In this document: piece by piece, positions 35,484 to 46,616 of the stretch
Numbering within the stretch: position 1 is the stretch's first letter
How the letters are laid out: the number at the start of each line of letters is the position of its first letter
Source of the DNA: Gonatopus flavifemur
Taxonomy: Eukaryota > Arthropoda > Insecta > Hymenoptera > Dryinidae
DNA: 64,000 bases
NCBI GenBank assembly: GCA_018340375.1
Contig: JAFFJZ010000004.1
Span: forward strand, 28,680,001 to 28,744,000
Direction: 5' to 3'
Translations under genes and position numbers: made by a program
The notes under the pieces: generated by a model
Told to the model about the DNA's origin: nothing
Seen by the model: the letters and a program-made list of their open reading frames with translations, nothing else
Databases searched by the model: none

Positions 35484-35612
35484 CAATCGTGATGTAGTCA
35501 AGCTGGTTGAGGCGTGAGGTCGTAGGTTAGGTTTAGTAGGAAAGCAGGTTCGATCCCCCGTTAGGCCCCCAAAACTTTGCGCTCCAATTGACTTTGACTA
35601 CATTCACGATTA
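35484..35612 (+). repeat. tRNA-derived (SINE-like) segment in a small foldback
   Basis: GATGTAGTCAAGCTGGTTGA resembles a polymerase III A box and GCAGGTTCGATCCCC a B box, about 45 bp apart. The segment is flanked by CAATCGTGATGTAGTCAA and its inverse TTGACTACATTCACGATT-like at 35590-35612. Confidence 0.6.
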
Positions 35613-35773
35613 CGTACTCACTTCGGAAGAATTTCGAGGATTTCAAAATACGAAGGAAATTCCCAATGATTTCTGTTGAGAACTTCAAGATTTTTTCTGT
35701 TAATTCATAATTCAGAATGATAAATTTTAACATGTAATACATTATTGGATTTCATAGAAATTCCATGTATATA

Positions 35774-37057
35774 TTAGGTGTACAAATAAGTTTCCGCGGT
35801 TTTTTATAAAAAATTAGGAATTTATTGTCAAGGAAAAGTACATTACGTTTTATTCAAAGTATTTTCCATCATTTGCCACTACTTTTCCCCATCTTTCTGG
35901 CAACATTCGGATACCCCGTCGAAAAAACTCTTCATCTTTTGACGCTATCCACAAATCTACCCAATTTTTGGTGTCTTCATATGATGTGAAGCGCTGCTCA
36001 GACAGACCATGTGCCATCGAGCGGAACAGGTGATAATCAGAAGGGGCTAAGTCTGGTGAATACGGCGGGTGGGGTAAAACTTCCCAGTTGAGTGTTTCCA
36101 AGTATGTTTTTACCGGCGCCGCAACATGTGGACGAGCATTATCGTGTAAAAGAATAATTTTGTCGTGTCTGGAGTAGTAATGGGCGCGTTTTTCCTTAAG
36201 TGCCCGACTCAATCTCATCAATTGTGTTCGGTAGAGAGCTCCAGTAATGGTTTCGCTTGGTTTCAGCAATTCATAATACACGACACCAAGCTGATCCCAC
36301 CAAATACACAGCATGAGTTTTTTTCCATGAATATTCGGCTTAGCTGTCGATGTTGATGGTTCGCCGGGCTTAACCCATGACTTTCTCTTCTTTGGATTAT
36401 CGTAGTGAATCCATTTTTCGTCACCAGTGACTATACGATGCAAAAACTCTTTTTTTATTCCTGGCAAGCAGCATTTCACTCATGCATAATCGGCGTTCAA
36501 CGTCTCTCGGCTTTAGTTCATATGGAACCCAATTTCCTTGTTTTTGAATCATTCCTAACGATTTTAAACGATGTGAAATTGCTTGTTGAGTCACTTGTAG
36601 AGTAAGTGCAAGTTCTTTTTGCGTTTGGGACGAATCTTCCTCCAATAGTACTTCTAATTCCATGTCTTCGTACACTTTCGGCCTTCCACTGCGTTCTTTG
36701 TCTTTAACGTCAAACTCACCGTTCTTAAACTTTTGAAACCATTCCTGACAACTTCTCTCACTTAAAGCAGCTTCACCATATGCTTCTAGAAGCAATCGAT
36801 GCGCCTCAGCTGCAGATTTTTTCACATTAAAGAAGTAAATCAAAAGTTCCCGCAAATGATGCTTATTCGGAATAAAACTTGACATTTTTGCACGAAAAAA
36901 ATTACGTGATGCTGATACGGAATCACTAGTACTTTAAGGTTATGGTGTTGCCAGATGACTAAACTTGGGATATTACGTTTTACATCTGACAATTTCTCCA
37001 TAACCTTCTGGTGGGGCCATCTTTTGACAAACCGCGGAAACTTATTTGTACACCTAA
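35774..37057 (-). mobile_element. mariner transposon, second subfamily, 1284 bp
   Basis: The element has 29-bp matching terminal inverted repeats beginning TTAGGTGTACAAATAAGTTT, flanked by TA at both ends (35772-35773 and 37058-37059). It belongs to a mariner subfamily different from the copy at 20484, with unrelated ends and a transposase carrying the WVPYEL linker motif. It lies in the 18.6 kb spastin intron, in the same orientation as the gene, and is inserted into a split MITE (33276-37194). Confidence 0.95.
35850..36885 (-). pseudogene. mariner transposase with one frameshift
   Basis: The N-terminal part (36885 downwards) starts MSSFIPNKHHLRELLIYFF and includes the helix-turn-helix TLQVTQQAISHRLKSLGM and the linker NWVPYELKPRD. 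It then runs out of frame. The C-terminal part continues with KKEFLHRIVTGDEKWIHYD, ILLHDNARPH and, 34 residues after that aspartate, SPDLAPSDYHLF, ending GKYFE and a stop. The two frames join at a run of seven T (A on the coding strand) at 36450-36456; one base fewer would restore the frame. All DD34D residues are present and no other stop is seen, so the copy is young or the break is a sequencing slip in the homopolymer. Confidence 0.93.
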
Positions 37058-37194
37058 TAAATTTATAATAATTGTTATTAAATTTAATACTCAGTTTTTA
37101 ATATACAATACAGTATTACATTTGATAATAATATTATGTAAAAAACTTCATAATAATTATTATTAAATTTAAGACAGATTTTTCTAACAGTGTA

Positions 37195-39470
37195 GGGTTT
37201 ATTCAAAACTGTTTCAGTCTCGAAAAAGGTGTTGTCTCGTCTGGTCTTGGTCTTCAGCAGAAAAAAATTGTTTTATGTTGTGGATGCAATCAATTTCACC
37301 CTCTCAGACGTGTTATTTCCACCTATTCCATGCCCACATTTGACTTGATATGCAGGTTTGTCTTCGAAGATCGTAAAATTCACTATTCTTGAATTTTGCT
37401 CAAGAGTCTCAAGTCCACCTCTAAAGGATACAGATAGAAAAAAACAAGCTTCAAAAGTACGAAGCATTTCACGTGTTTGCGCTTTTGTCGAAATGTGCTT
37501 TCAAGGTATGAGCCCATGCTTTGCAAGCAGGAATCATCAGCAACCTCTTAAACATGGCCTTATGCGTGGAAAGTAAACCATGACAGAAGTGTGAAGGTGT
37601 CAATTGCTTTATGCTTCTACAGTTTGTTTTGTCCCTCCCTACAGTGTTGGTATGCACATGTAAGTTTACTTCAAGTATTCCCCCCGTACGGTGGCGCTGA
37701 AATCGGTCTAAAAACTGCATCGAGAGAAAAAGCATGTTCTAAATGCAAGGGAGCCCTTCACGCTTCTAACGCTGTTGTTATAACGTGCCTTCAACGCATG
37801 GCAGCATGCTTAGAAGGCATGAAGCTCATGCGTTTAGCCGAAATTATAACAGATGCGTTAGAAGTGTGAAGTACTCCCTTGTATTTAGAGCATGCTTTCT
37901 CTCTCGGTGTGTCCGTTCAAATTCATGCAAGCTGATCCAGTAAACTGAAGGTTTCTTCATTCTTCGTGCTTTGTGATGATCCAAATTGTACAAAATCAAT
38001 CAATTAATTTTTATAACTAGAAATGCCGAATTCGAAATACCCGGTAGGAGTTGTGATAATTTGGGACGTACTAAACGCATTTAGTTTAAGGAACCAGACA
38101 CTTGTACAGCCTGTTCAGCCTGCAAAATTTCGACCACTCACCAAGGCATCGACCCATGTCTGACGTTCAAAGCGGACTCGGAAAAATCTCCATTCTCAAC
38201 TCTAAAGTTCCATGAAAATTAGTCATATCGTCAAATGAGGTGACTCGTCCTCTAAGGGAAGCACCACTTTGGCCACTTGACCAGCACAGGTATGAACCGG
38301 ACAAGTGTTATCCAGCGGGGACCCTGTGGAGGTGGAGTATCAACTTACGCTCGACCTTTTACGGGGGATAAGAGACGAAGCCTTGATATCCACTTCCAAT
38401 TAGACCTATGAGAGGGTAACTGTTTTGAGGCATGAGAAACAGGGTTATGAGACGACAACCAAAGTCTGATAGGCTTAGGAGTGCCATAGAAGATCCACTG
38501 TTCTGACTTCTTTTCTATAAAAGTATGATCAGGTCGTCAGAAATAGCAAGAATTTTGTTGGCTACCTTATACATTCGTATACTGCAATAAAAGTCCAATC
38601 GTATGGGGTTTGGCTTCTGAAAACTGATTCTATGAGTTTGTTCAACTGAAAAAGTAATTAAAATTTCACCTCAACATGTGCAGAGACCCTAAATCTTTCG
38701 AATAATGGGACAGGAAAACGATGGAATTGCAATTTTACGTAGAAAAATAGATTGTTCAAAGACTTTTTTACAACACTATGTGATCAGCATATTTCCGATT
38801 ATAGAATGAAGGCAGTAATCGAAATTCTCATAAATCTATTCCTTCGTCAATTATGTCAAAAAGAACAACAAACTTTCTGTAAAACATTTATTGAGAATTG
38901 AAAAATTTAAGATGTGATAGAATTTCAACAATCGCGTTGAACTTCGTTACACAAAGTTAAGATCAGGCATTATTCGTGAAACCAACACCCGCTCGTCAAA
39001 AATTGAGAATATCAAAGAAACATTAATTCCAGGTTTGTATGGAAGCTTAGTGCAGTGTCAATTGATGATTGATCTGTGTTCGATCAGAAAAACTCTCAAA
39101 TATAACGTATCTATTTCAAACATTAATTGAAAAAAATAATGTTGACGAATGGACGTCAAAATTTTGGCTATTCTGACAGTATCTTGGGGCATTGATAGAA
39201 TATTTAAAGAAATTGGCACGTTTTGGCACTCAGTAAATAAGTATGAAAGTGAATTGAAGCAGGATACAACTGGAACCTGTGAAAAGAATAATCGTTGACC
39301 AATTTTATCAAGTGATTCATGCTGTGCGTAGTATTTGCCATTTTCAGTTTTCTCGAATCTGACTTCAGAAGCGTCAAGAAGAAAACGGAGAACTATCTAG
39401 TTGAAGTTCCGTCATGTCATAGCACAAAATTTGCTTCAAACTACGTGATAGTCCCGAATTCATTGAGTTG
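37195..39470. other. intron DNA; foldback at 37732-37896
   Basis: The arms 37734-37787 and 37839-37893 are inverted (GCATGTTCTAAATGCAAGGG against GCATGCTCTAAATACAAGGG). The end CTTTCTCTCTCGGTGTG at about 37895-37911 resembles the CACCGAGAGAAA end of the 27272-28512 element. The rest holds nothing recognised. Confidence 0.6.
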
Positions 39471-39479
39471 TTAAAATCT

Positions 39480-39650
39480 ACGGGGCGCCTTCGATCCTAC
39501 AGAATTATGTCGACCGGTTCGATCCTACAAAATGAAGATTATGTTGACCAGTTCGATCCAACAGAATGAGAATTATATCGACCAGTTCGATTCTACAGAA
39601 TGAGAATTTATACGAATTATGTCAAGGGGCGCGATCCTACAGAATGCAAA
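39480..39650. repeat. tandem array of about 34-bp units (CGATCCTACAGAATGAGAAT...)
   Basis: About four and a half imperfect units of CGATCCTACAGAATGAGAAT followed by TATGTCGACCAGTT. The array begins after TCTACGGGGCGCC. An inverted array with the same units and the same border motif lies at 44785-44965. Confidence 0.92.
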
Positions 39651-40514
39651 ATGCTTACGACAAAACATCCGAATGATCGGAGCCAGTAGGGTTTAAATGT
39701 TATGTGAATGAATGTGAAGATATATATCACAAAGTAACCCTCGCAGTCCTAAGTAATCCCAGTTCACGGTATTGAGTGATTTGGTGCACTGAAAAAAAAA
39801 ATTTGTCCGCGTCAAATAAATATTTACTAGCGCTGACGACCGCTTCGCGTTTATATTTATTTTCGAGACTGTTGATTACCGCGACACTTGCAAATCTATT
39901 CACGAGTTGTAATTCATGAATTCTCTAAACTTTGTTGTGATTGAATTCATTTGAGACTTCCTAATGAAGGAAGAGAAGTAATATCCATTAATGGAACGAT
40001 CACTTTAAAAACACTCTATGAGTTGTGGTGCTATCTGATGAGTGGCAAAAATACTTCTACTATGAACATACATGTGTTTTAGTGTAAGAAAAAAGTGAAT
40101 TTATTGAATCTCAATCCCAGGCATAAATTGAAAATTTCCAACGTATTGATATGAAATCGACATTCAATCACATCGAGTAGTTCGATATCAATTTAATATA
40201 TTGAAATTCGCCTTCTGGCTGAGAATGATGTTCAGAGGATATGCAGTTACCATCCGAGTAGAAATTTGGTAGTAGCAATGTCAGGGCCTTATGTGACAAA
40301 TGGCTTACCTCATCACGTACTAACGTTGATCTTACAAAATGTATATTCGGGCAACGGAGCATGTTTTTTTGCAAGAAAATATCACAGATCGTTTTCTTTC
40401 TCTTCGAAGATTGCACTTCAAGAGGATACGAGCTTCGCCATGAGAGCACTTTGATTACAAAAAAAACATGCCTATACGATAGGACGAAAGGTAAAAAAAA
40501 GCACTAGTATCCTC

Positions 40515-40921
40515 TTAAGGGAGTGCTCTGGTCGATTTTTTCACCAAAAAACTATTAGATCGTTTCAACTATTTCATGTCAAAAATATTCAATCAATTGC
40601 ATTAAACTTTGGATCAAATGATTCAGAATCAATCAAACAATCCGGGTCTGGTCTGTTTGTTGTTCAACTAACTCGTCATAAATAATTAGAACGAAATTTC
40701 GTTATTAGCCAATAAGAAACCTCTATTCAGTTTTTTTTTTTGATATTATAACAAATATAATCCATGTACAATTATTTTGAGACCAGAGCCGGCATCTCTG
40801 ATTTATTCTGGATTTTTTTTTATCTCAAGGTCGATGTATTCAATTGAATATTAATGACGTGAAATGGTTGAAACGATCTAGTAGTTTTCTAGTGAAAAAA
40901 TCGACCAGGGGACACCCTTAA
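40515..40921. mobile_element. TTAA-flanked foldback, 407 bp
   Basis: TTAAGGGAGTGCTCTGGTCG at the left and its inverse CGACCAGGGGACACCCTTAA at the right, with arms of about 100 bp that include GAAACGATCTAGTAGTTTT. The inverse similarity runs about 14 bp outside TTAA (GCACTAGTATCC and GGATACAAGCGC), which suggests insertion into, or expansion of, a related element. Confidence 0.85.
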
Positions 40922-42410
40922 GTGGATACAAGCGCATATGTAGCTCCATCTGGTAACATTTTTTCAGACAAAAATACTCAAAATTGGACTCATAAAAAGG
41001 TCTGAAATTTCCTATATTATAAAGATACTATTATTGCAGTGATATGGTATCATGACTTTAATATTTTAGTCCGTTTGTAAATAGTTTGACGAACGTTTGA
41101 AGATTGTGTACAAATTGTTCACAGCTCAGCCAAGAATCTCTGTACATCATGCAGCATCTGTGGATTACTATTCTTGTTCCTTACTACAAATGCATCGGAT
41201 ATGTTCCAAACCTATTTCATGACCATTCTTGGACTTCTATGAGACTGTTTGACAACAACTTCAGATCCGTTTGGAGGGCAAAAAGAGCATATCTGCAAAA
41301 TGTCTTCGGACTATTTCAAGATCATTCTAAGACTATCCCAAGACTTCTCTGGGGCCATTTAGTGACTGTGTGGAAATGATTCCCGAAACATCATGTCCAT
41401 GTGTCTTACAAAGATACTATGATTACAGTATTGTAGTACTTTTTGTCTGTTAGGAAACAGTTTGATCAACGTAGTGTTCCAAAACCTTGAGAAACCATGG
41501 GGAAAAGTTATGAACGAATATGAGAAATTATGAGAAATTTTTTCGCCAGGATTGGTTGCAGTGCCATCAAGAACCCCTAGGATCCAATGTTTCGTATGAA
41601 TCTGTCCACAGATGCAAGAATAACAAGAGTCACGTCCGTCATCTTAGATCCACTATGCTGAACTCATTTTTTGACTGCAGACTTGGATTCAGCGCCCTCG
41701 AAAACCTTTAAAGCCCATGTTTCATATGAATCTATAGAAGAATCTATGTCGGCCATCTTGGATTCGCCATTTTGAATTCTTTTTCAGACCTCAAATTTAG
41801 ATTTTACGTCCCTGAAAACCCCCAGAACCGATGTTTCATATAACACTTGTATGAAAGGCTTACCAGATATAAAATGTTTATTAACCCTTGAGGTAGTTCT
41901 CCGGGAGAATTCAGGATCAAATTAGAAAAATTATTGTCAAGCAGAGCATCAAGGTCAAAGGAATTCGATAATCATATTCGTTGGGACTTATATTCTTATT
42001 TATGACAAAAAAAGAACCGACTCGAAGTATAAATCAACAACCTTGTAGCAACAACGCGAAATTTGACATGGTTTTTTTCTTCAAAAATTTGTATTTTTGA
42101 TCCGTTTATGACTTATGAGGGCTCATTTTGTTCCTTGTGAGATTTAAAAAATCTTTACCATGAGGATTTTTTATATGAGTCATCATGACACTGTCACACG
42201 CTTTTGTTTATGGGAATGTATTTTACTATTAATAAACAAAAGCGTGTGACAGTGTCATGATGACTCATATAAAAAAAATCCTCATAGTAAAGATTAAAGG
42301 TTTTTTAAATCTCACAAGGAACAAAATGAGCCCTCATAAGTCATAAACGGATCAAAAATACAAATCTTTGAAGGAAAACCCCATGTCAAATTTCGCGTTG
42401 TTGTTACAAT

Positions 42411-43609
42411 CCCACACCGCACGCAGTTCTTAAAGATATCTAAAAGAATACTCAATTGAGAGATCTTCAAGAACGTTCTTGAAGAGTTCTTAAAGATATC
42501 TTTCAGAAGTGTTGGAAAGACATCTTGTGAAAGATTTCTAAAAGATGTCTCGATTCAAGACATCTCCAAGACGATCATGCAAGATATCTTAAAGATATCT
42601 TTGAGAAGCGTTTGAAAGATATTTTCCTGGAAGACTTTAACAAAATATGTTTAAGAAGATAGATTGTCAGCAGGTTTAGGTTATAAATACCTGATCATAT
42701 GAATTGACATGAATAACACTCGGAATGTGCCTTTAATTATAATCAAATCACACGTGTGATAAATTCGGTCACAAATCGAAAGTTTGACAAATCTATAAAC
42801 ATGCCAAGAGATTTTACATTGTGCGAAAATTACGATTTTGTAACCTTTTAATACCCGCACTGGGATTAACGAATCTTCAAGACACAAATATTTTATAAAT
42901 TACTGAACTTTTTACGCTCAATTTTATGTACAGCCTTCATGTAAATTCACAAAAATTCTCATTCATACTCATTAATAAGTTATTCTTCAATATAACGTTG
43001 GGATAGAAATAATTTAGGAAGAATCTGTGGTATCCACGACCAACTTATCTGACATTTGTTCATATAATAACAGTTTTTTCAAAAGATCACTTCTACTCTG
43101 AAAATGTACATCACTGACACGATTCCACTGTGTTATATTGACAATCATAAGCATCAAAACCGAACTGTCTCTATAGCTCAGGTCACTGAAGCGTAAGTAC
43201 ATCGTAAGACGCGCGGGTTCGATTCCCGCAACCTCAAGGATTGAGATAAAGTCCACTTCATAGGAGTGCGAGAGCGACAAAGACAAATATGGGGGGAGGG
43301 AGGAGAAGGAAAAAGAAGAAGAGGTGTTAGAATTTTTTTTCGTGAATAAATTCAAGCTTCTTCCAAGACATTTTTATGAATTTTGCAAGACATCTTTAAG
43401 AAATCTTGAAGAACTCTTTTAGATTTCTTAATTTCTTCTTAAAGATATCTTGGAGAAGTCTCCGAGGAATCTTTTAGAAATCTTTTCATGTTGCATAAGA
43501 CATCTTTTCGAATACGAAAAGATATCTTTTAGAAAATTCTTCAAGACTTCTTGTACTTTTGGAAGATATCTTTTAGAATTCTAAAAGATATCTTTCGTGT
43601 CTGTTTGGG
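42411..43609. mobile_element. 1.2 kb element inserted in the foldback, AAAGATATCTT subterminal repeats
   Basis: The ends are TCCCACACCGCACG and, inverted, TCCCAAACAGACACG. Many AAAGATATCTTT palindromes lie in the first 230 bp and last 240 bp. The unique middle contains the tRNA-like segment at 43166-43250. There is no transposase. Confidence 0.75.
43166..43250 (+). repeat. tRNA-derived (SINE-like) segment
   Basis: TATAGCTCAGGTCACT fits a polymerase III A box and GCGGGTTCGATTCCCGC a B box with a perfect 5-bp T stem. The anticodon arm and acceptor stem do not fold normally, so a working tRNA is unlikely. Confidence 0.65.
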
Positions 43610-43762
43610 AAGGTTGTTGATTTATACTCAGAGTTGCTTCTTTTTTTGTCATAAATAAGAATATAAGTCCCAACGAATATGATTATCGAATTCCTTCGAC
43701 CTTGGTGCTCTGCTTGACAATAATTTTTCTAATTTGATCCTGAATTCTTCCGGAGAACTATC

Positions 43763-44369
43763 TTAACGGCCACACGGGGTGACTAGTTACCCCAGGCTTA
43801 AAGAAACGTGGAATTAGAGGTCTCAAACCATTCGATTGAATACAAAAAACAGCATCTGCCGGTGACAGACATGTGTGAGGTGCGACTTCACTACATAGTA
43901 AGCCCACATAGTATTTTCACGTTCCTAATCATGAATATGTATTTAAAATCTAATAAAACGCAAAAAAAAGCCAATTTCATGATTTGTAATTTTTTTCTTT
44001 TTCTTTCCAGTAATTTTGCAAAATAAATATACTTTTTGAATAATTGGTGGATACTGTTATTTTTTTGTGGTATTGGTATATATTGTGACCCTGGAGTTTT
44101 AGTCGTTAATATTGTAAAATGGCGGAACGTGAATTTTTTTGCAATTTTTCCTGAATTTCGATTTATATGACCAGTTTTTAGAACGCCATCTGTAAATTAA
44201 CCAAGTTAAACCTTTAGAAATATTGAAGAACTAGTCAACGAACATGACACAATTAGTTCAAAGTCTCAAAACATCTACACATCTTGTCCGACCGGGTTTT
44301 TCAGCGTGGGGTAATGAGTTACCCCATATGGCCGTTATGTGGCCTGTGTGAGATGTGGCCGTTAAGAGT
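43763..44369. mobile_element. TTAA-flanked element with TTAACGGCCACAC ends
   Basis: The left end TTAACGGCCACACGGGGTGA and the right end (inverted) TTAACGGCCACATCTCACAC are both at TTAA. A second inverse pair, GGGGTGACTAGTTACCCC and GGGGTAATGAGTTACCCC, lies inside. The interior is AT-rich, with no transposase. Confidence 0.8.
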
Positions 44370-44409
44370 TGAACCATTTGGTAAGCAATAAGGGATATAT
44401 TCTGAACTG

Positions 44410-44660
44410 ATTGTTCATTGCTGAAAGAATGGAAAATTTTCCTCCTTGCATTGTTCATCAACAGAGTATCCGTTTTTGGAGTAATGGAAAATTATTATTC
44501 CTCCATAATTCATTATTGAAGTCATGAAAAAGTTTTCAAAATACATCATTCATTATTCAAGGAATGGATAATCCCTCCAAATACATTATTCATCCTTCAA
44601 GTAATGGAAAATTCTTATTCCCTTATTATCCATTATTGAAGTAATGGATAATATATATAT
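44410..44660. repeat. imperfect tandem repeats of CATTATTGAAGTAATGGAAAA
   Basis: Three to four diverged units of about 60-70 bp built from CATTATTCAAGGAATGGAT-like and TTATTCC strings. Confidence 0.7.
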
Positions 44661-44784
44661 GTTAATTAAACATTATCAAAAGATTGAAAAATCACAAATC
44701 GAAATTATTTTCTTGTCGATCTCTGATTCAAACCCTACTGGCTTCAATCATTTGGATGTTATTTCGTGAAGATTTTGCGTTCTG

Positions 44785-44965
44785 TAGGATCGGGCCTCTT
44801 GACATAATTCGTATAAATTCTCATTCTGTGGAATCGAACCGGTCGATATAATTATCATTCTGTTGGATCGAACCGGTCGACATAATTCTCATTCTGTTGG
44901 ATCAAGCCGCTCGACATAATTCTCATTCTTTAGGATTGGGATCTTTAGGATCGAAAGCGCCCCAG
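44785..44965. repeat. inverted partner of the 34-bp tandem array
   Basis: Units read CATTCTGTTGGATCGAACCG and GTCGACATAATTCT, ending with GGATCGAAAGCGCCCCAGAT. The similarity to 39480-39700 extends past the array to CCCTACTGGCTTCAATCAT (against ATGATCGGAGCCAGTAGGG). The two may be subterminal repeats of one 5.5 kb element. Confidence 0.9.
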
Positions 44966-45474
44966 ATCTACAGCCTCGAAAATTCCGGTTCATTCTCCGT
45001 TAGGAAAATCCACGGAATATTTTGGCGTCTTTCCCTTATAGTATGACTCATAAGATTTTTAAGAATACTAACAGAGACCGCGAAACGGCTGTGGAGCTGT
45101 GGAGTACTCCTACCCGGTGAGAGAGGAGGTGTGAAATTCCTTATCTGCTGAATTGTTTAATTTTCAAAATTTGGAAATAAATTATTTTTCAAGCTTGTTA
45201 GAACCAAATGTTTTGAACGAGTTTACATTAAATTTGTCTATCCATAATTCGCTATCAATGGAACACTCTTAATATAAGAGTGCATTGTAACTTTTTAATG
45301 GAATCGGATTATAGATCCTAATTTGTTCATTTCAACCCCCCCCCCCCTCCGTCATCGCTTTTCAACTGAACTCCACACCTGTTGGAGTTACGTTTTGCGG
45401 CCCTTGAATACTAACACGGGATACCAATTTTCATGAAAGGTCCTTAAGAGCATTCCGAAGCCCCAAGAGATCCC

Positions 45475-45635
45475 ATATGTCTCCCCCCACTTTTATCGAA
45501 AATGACTGAATAAGTCGAAACATAATGAGTGGGTGCATCTTCTGTGAGAAATTGCATCAACTCATTATTTTTCGATTTATTCAGTCGTTTTCGATAAAAG
45601 TGAGAGGGATAAATTTGGGATTTCTCCCCTGAGAA
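45475..45635. repeat. inverted repeat CACTTTTATCGAAAATGACT
   Basis: The arms (about 45480-45535 and 45560-45630) include CTTTTATCGAAAAxGACTGA and its inverse, and GTCGAAAxATAATGAGT. Confidence 0.85.
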
Positions 45636-45649
45636 AACACCAGATTTGG

Positions 45650-45925
45650 CTCAACCTCGTAAGCGTTTGGATACGGCGAATGTCGCCGCACGGTTGAGTC
45701 AACTGAATATCGATAGAGATGATTAAGCGGAGATTTACTTCAATTGATATTAAGTTGGATGGGGGCCAAATCAACGAAATCAGTGTTTGAAAAGAGAGAG
45801 TGTGACGTATCTCTCTTTTCAACCAACTGTTCGTTGATTTGGTTTTTCGTTAATTTGGCTCCCATCCATTAAGTTGCCTCAACCGCGCGGCGACATTCAC
45901 CGTATCCAAATGCTTACGGGTTTCG
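45650..45925. repeat. foldback with AACCTCGTAAGCGTTTGG arm
   Basis: The outer arms (CGTAAGCGTTTGGATACGG and inverse) carry small GGCGAATGTCGCC hairpins. The inner arms read TGGATGGGGGCCAAAT and TTTGAAAAGAGAGA, with inverses. It is related to the hairpin at 105-165. Confidence 0.85.
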
Positions 45926-46086
45926 CTCCACTATTTTTTTTCTTAGTGTTGGGACTTCGGAATGCCTTTAACGATGCCAATTTTCGTGAAGGACTGAACA
46001 CATAAATCAATAAGCACTGATATAAGTACAAGCGGGATGCGCAGAACCTCAAGAATAGTTTCTGTGCAGCCAGTTATGCTTATGCT

Positions 46087-46616
46087 TACACGGAGAAAAT
46101 TCTACATTAATGATTACTCTAGCCCACACGACTGGCTCGTGTTATGCCAAAAAAATCATTTCAACACTACTGGTTACTGTGGTAACACGGATCAGTCGTG
46201 TCTGCGCACTAGAGAGTCGTTCTTCTACACTATTCTCTACTGTGGAGACACGACTGATTCGTGTTACCACAGTAACCAGTAGTGTTGAAATGATTTTTTT
46301 CCCACACCTGCACGGAAAGTTGATGTTTTCTGACCTATTTTTAGGGGAGAAAGTGCTGAATTCCAAGCGAATGTGTCACAGCGGGAGGAAAATACAAACT
46401 ATCTTTTCGTTCGGAAATATGCATATGAATATTTTATATGCAATTAAACAGATGATTTTCACTTTCCTTGCAGTTGTGAGAAAAAATAGTATGTTCACCT
46501 CGGGGAGAAGTGGAAATTTCCCACTTTCTCCCCTTGATGAACGATATACTATTCTGCATAACACGAGCCAGTCGTGTGGGCTACGGTAACCACTAGTGTA
46601 GGATTTTCTCCGTGTA
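46087..46616. mobile_element. 530-bp MITE with CACGGAGAAAATxCTACA ends and inner hairpin
   Basis: The outer arms (about 60 bp) are CACGGAGAAAATTCTACA and its inverse, with CACACGACTGGCTCGTGTTA. A second, nearly perfect hairpin lies inside at 46149-46300 (TTTCAACACTACTGGTTACT and inverse). The 159-residue frame at 46110-46589 crosses both and is an artefact. Confidence 0.93.

Larger units (their letters stand above)
33276..37194. mobile_element. split MITE with TACACTGTTAGAAAA ends (outer element of a nest)
   Basis: The left end TACACTGTTAGAAAAGTTC at 33276 and the inverse end TTTTTCTAACAGTGTA at 37194 bracket 3.9 kb. The pieces closest to the ends (33276-33505 and 37058-37194) are similarly AT-rich, with TTAAATTTAA and ATAATAATTATTATTAAA strings. 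The element at 33571-35153 and the mariner at 35774-37057 lie inside, so the original element was perhaps 1 kb. Confidence 0.72.
41888..43766. mobile_element. large foldback, interrupted on one arm
   Basis: The left arm (41888-42225) is matched in inverse order by two separate blocks: 42231-42410 and 43610-43766. The matches include AAAAGCGTGTGACAGTGTCA, GTCATAAACGGATCAAAAAT, CATAAATAAGAATATAAGTC and AGTTCTCCGG. The break in the right arm at GTTGTTACAA / GAAGGTTGTT is where the 42411-43609 element entered. Confidence 0.9.

Noticed and set aside
39480..39650. Tandem array considered as a CRISPR array
   Set aside because: The units are contiguous without unique spacers, the DNA is clearly eukaryotic, and an inverted copy exists 5 kb away.
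43166..43250. Possible tRNA gene on the plus strand
   Set aside because: The B box and T stem are good, but the acceptor and anticodon stems do not form; it lies inside a repeat element.
45403..45999. One large foldback spanning this whole interval
   Set aside because: GCATTCCGAAG is inverted at the two sides, but the adjoining CCAATTTTCxTGAA is in direct orientation, so a single simple foldback does not fit; only the two inner inverted repeats were kept.
46110..46589. 159-residue plus-strand frame
   Set aside because: It runs across a MITE and its internal hairpin; similar peptides are read from the opposite strand because of the inverted repeat.
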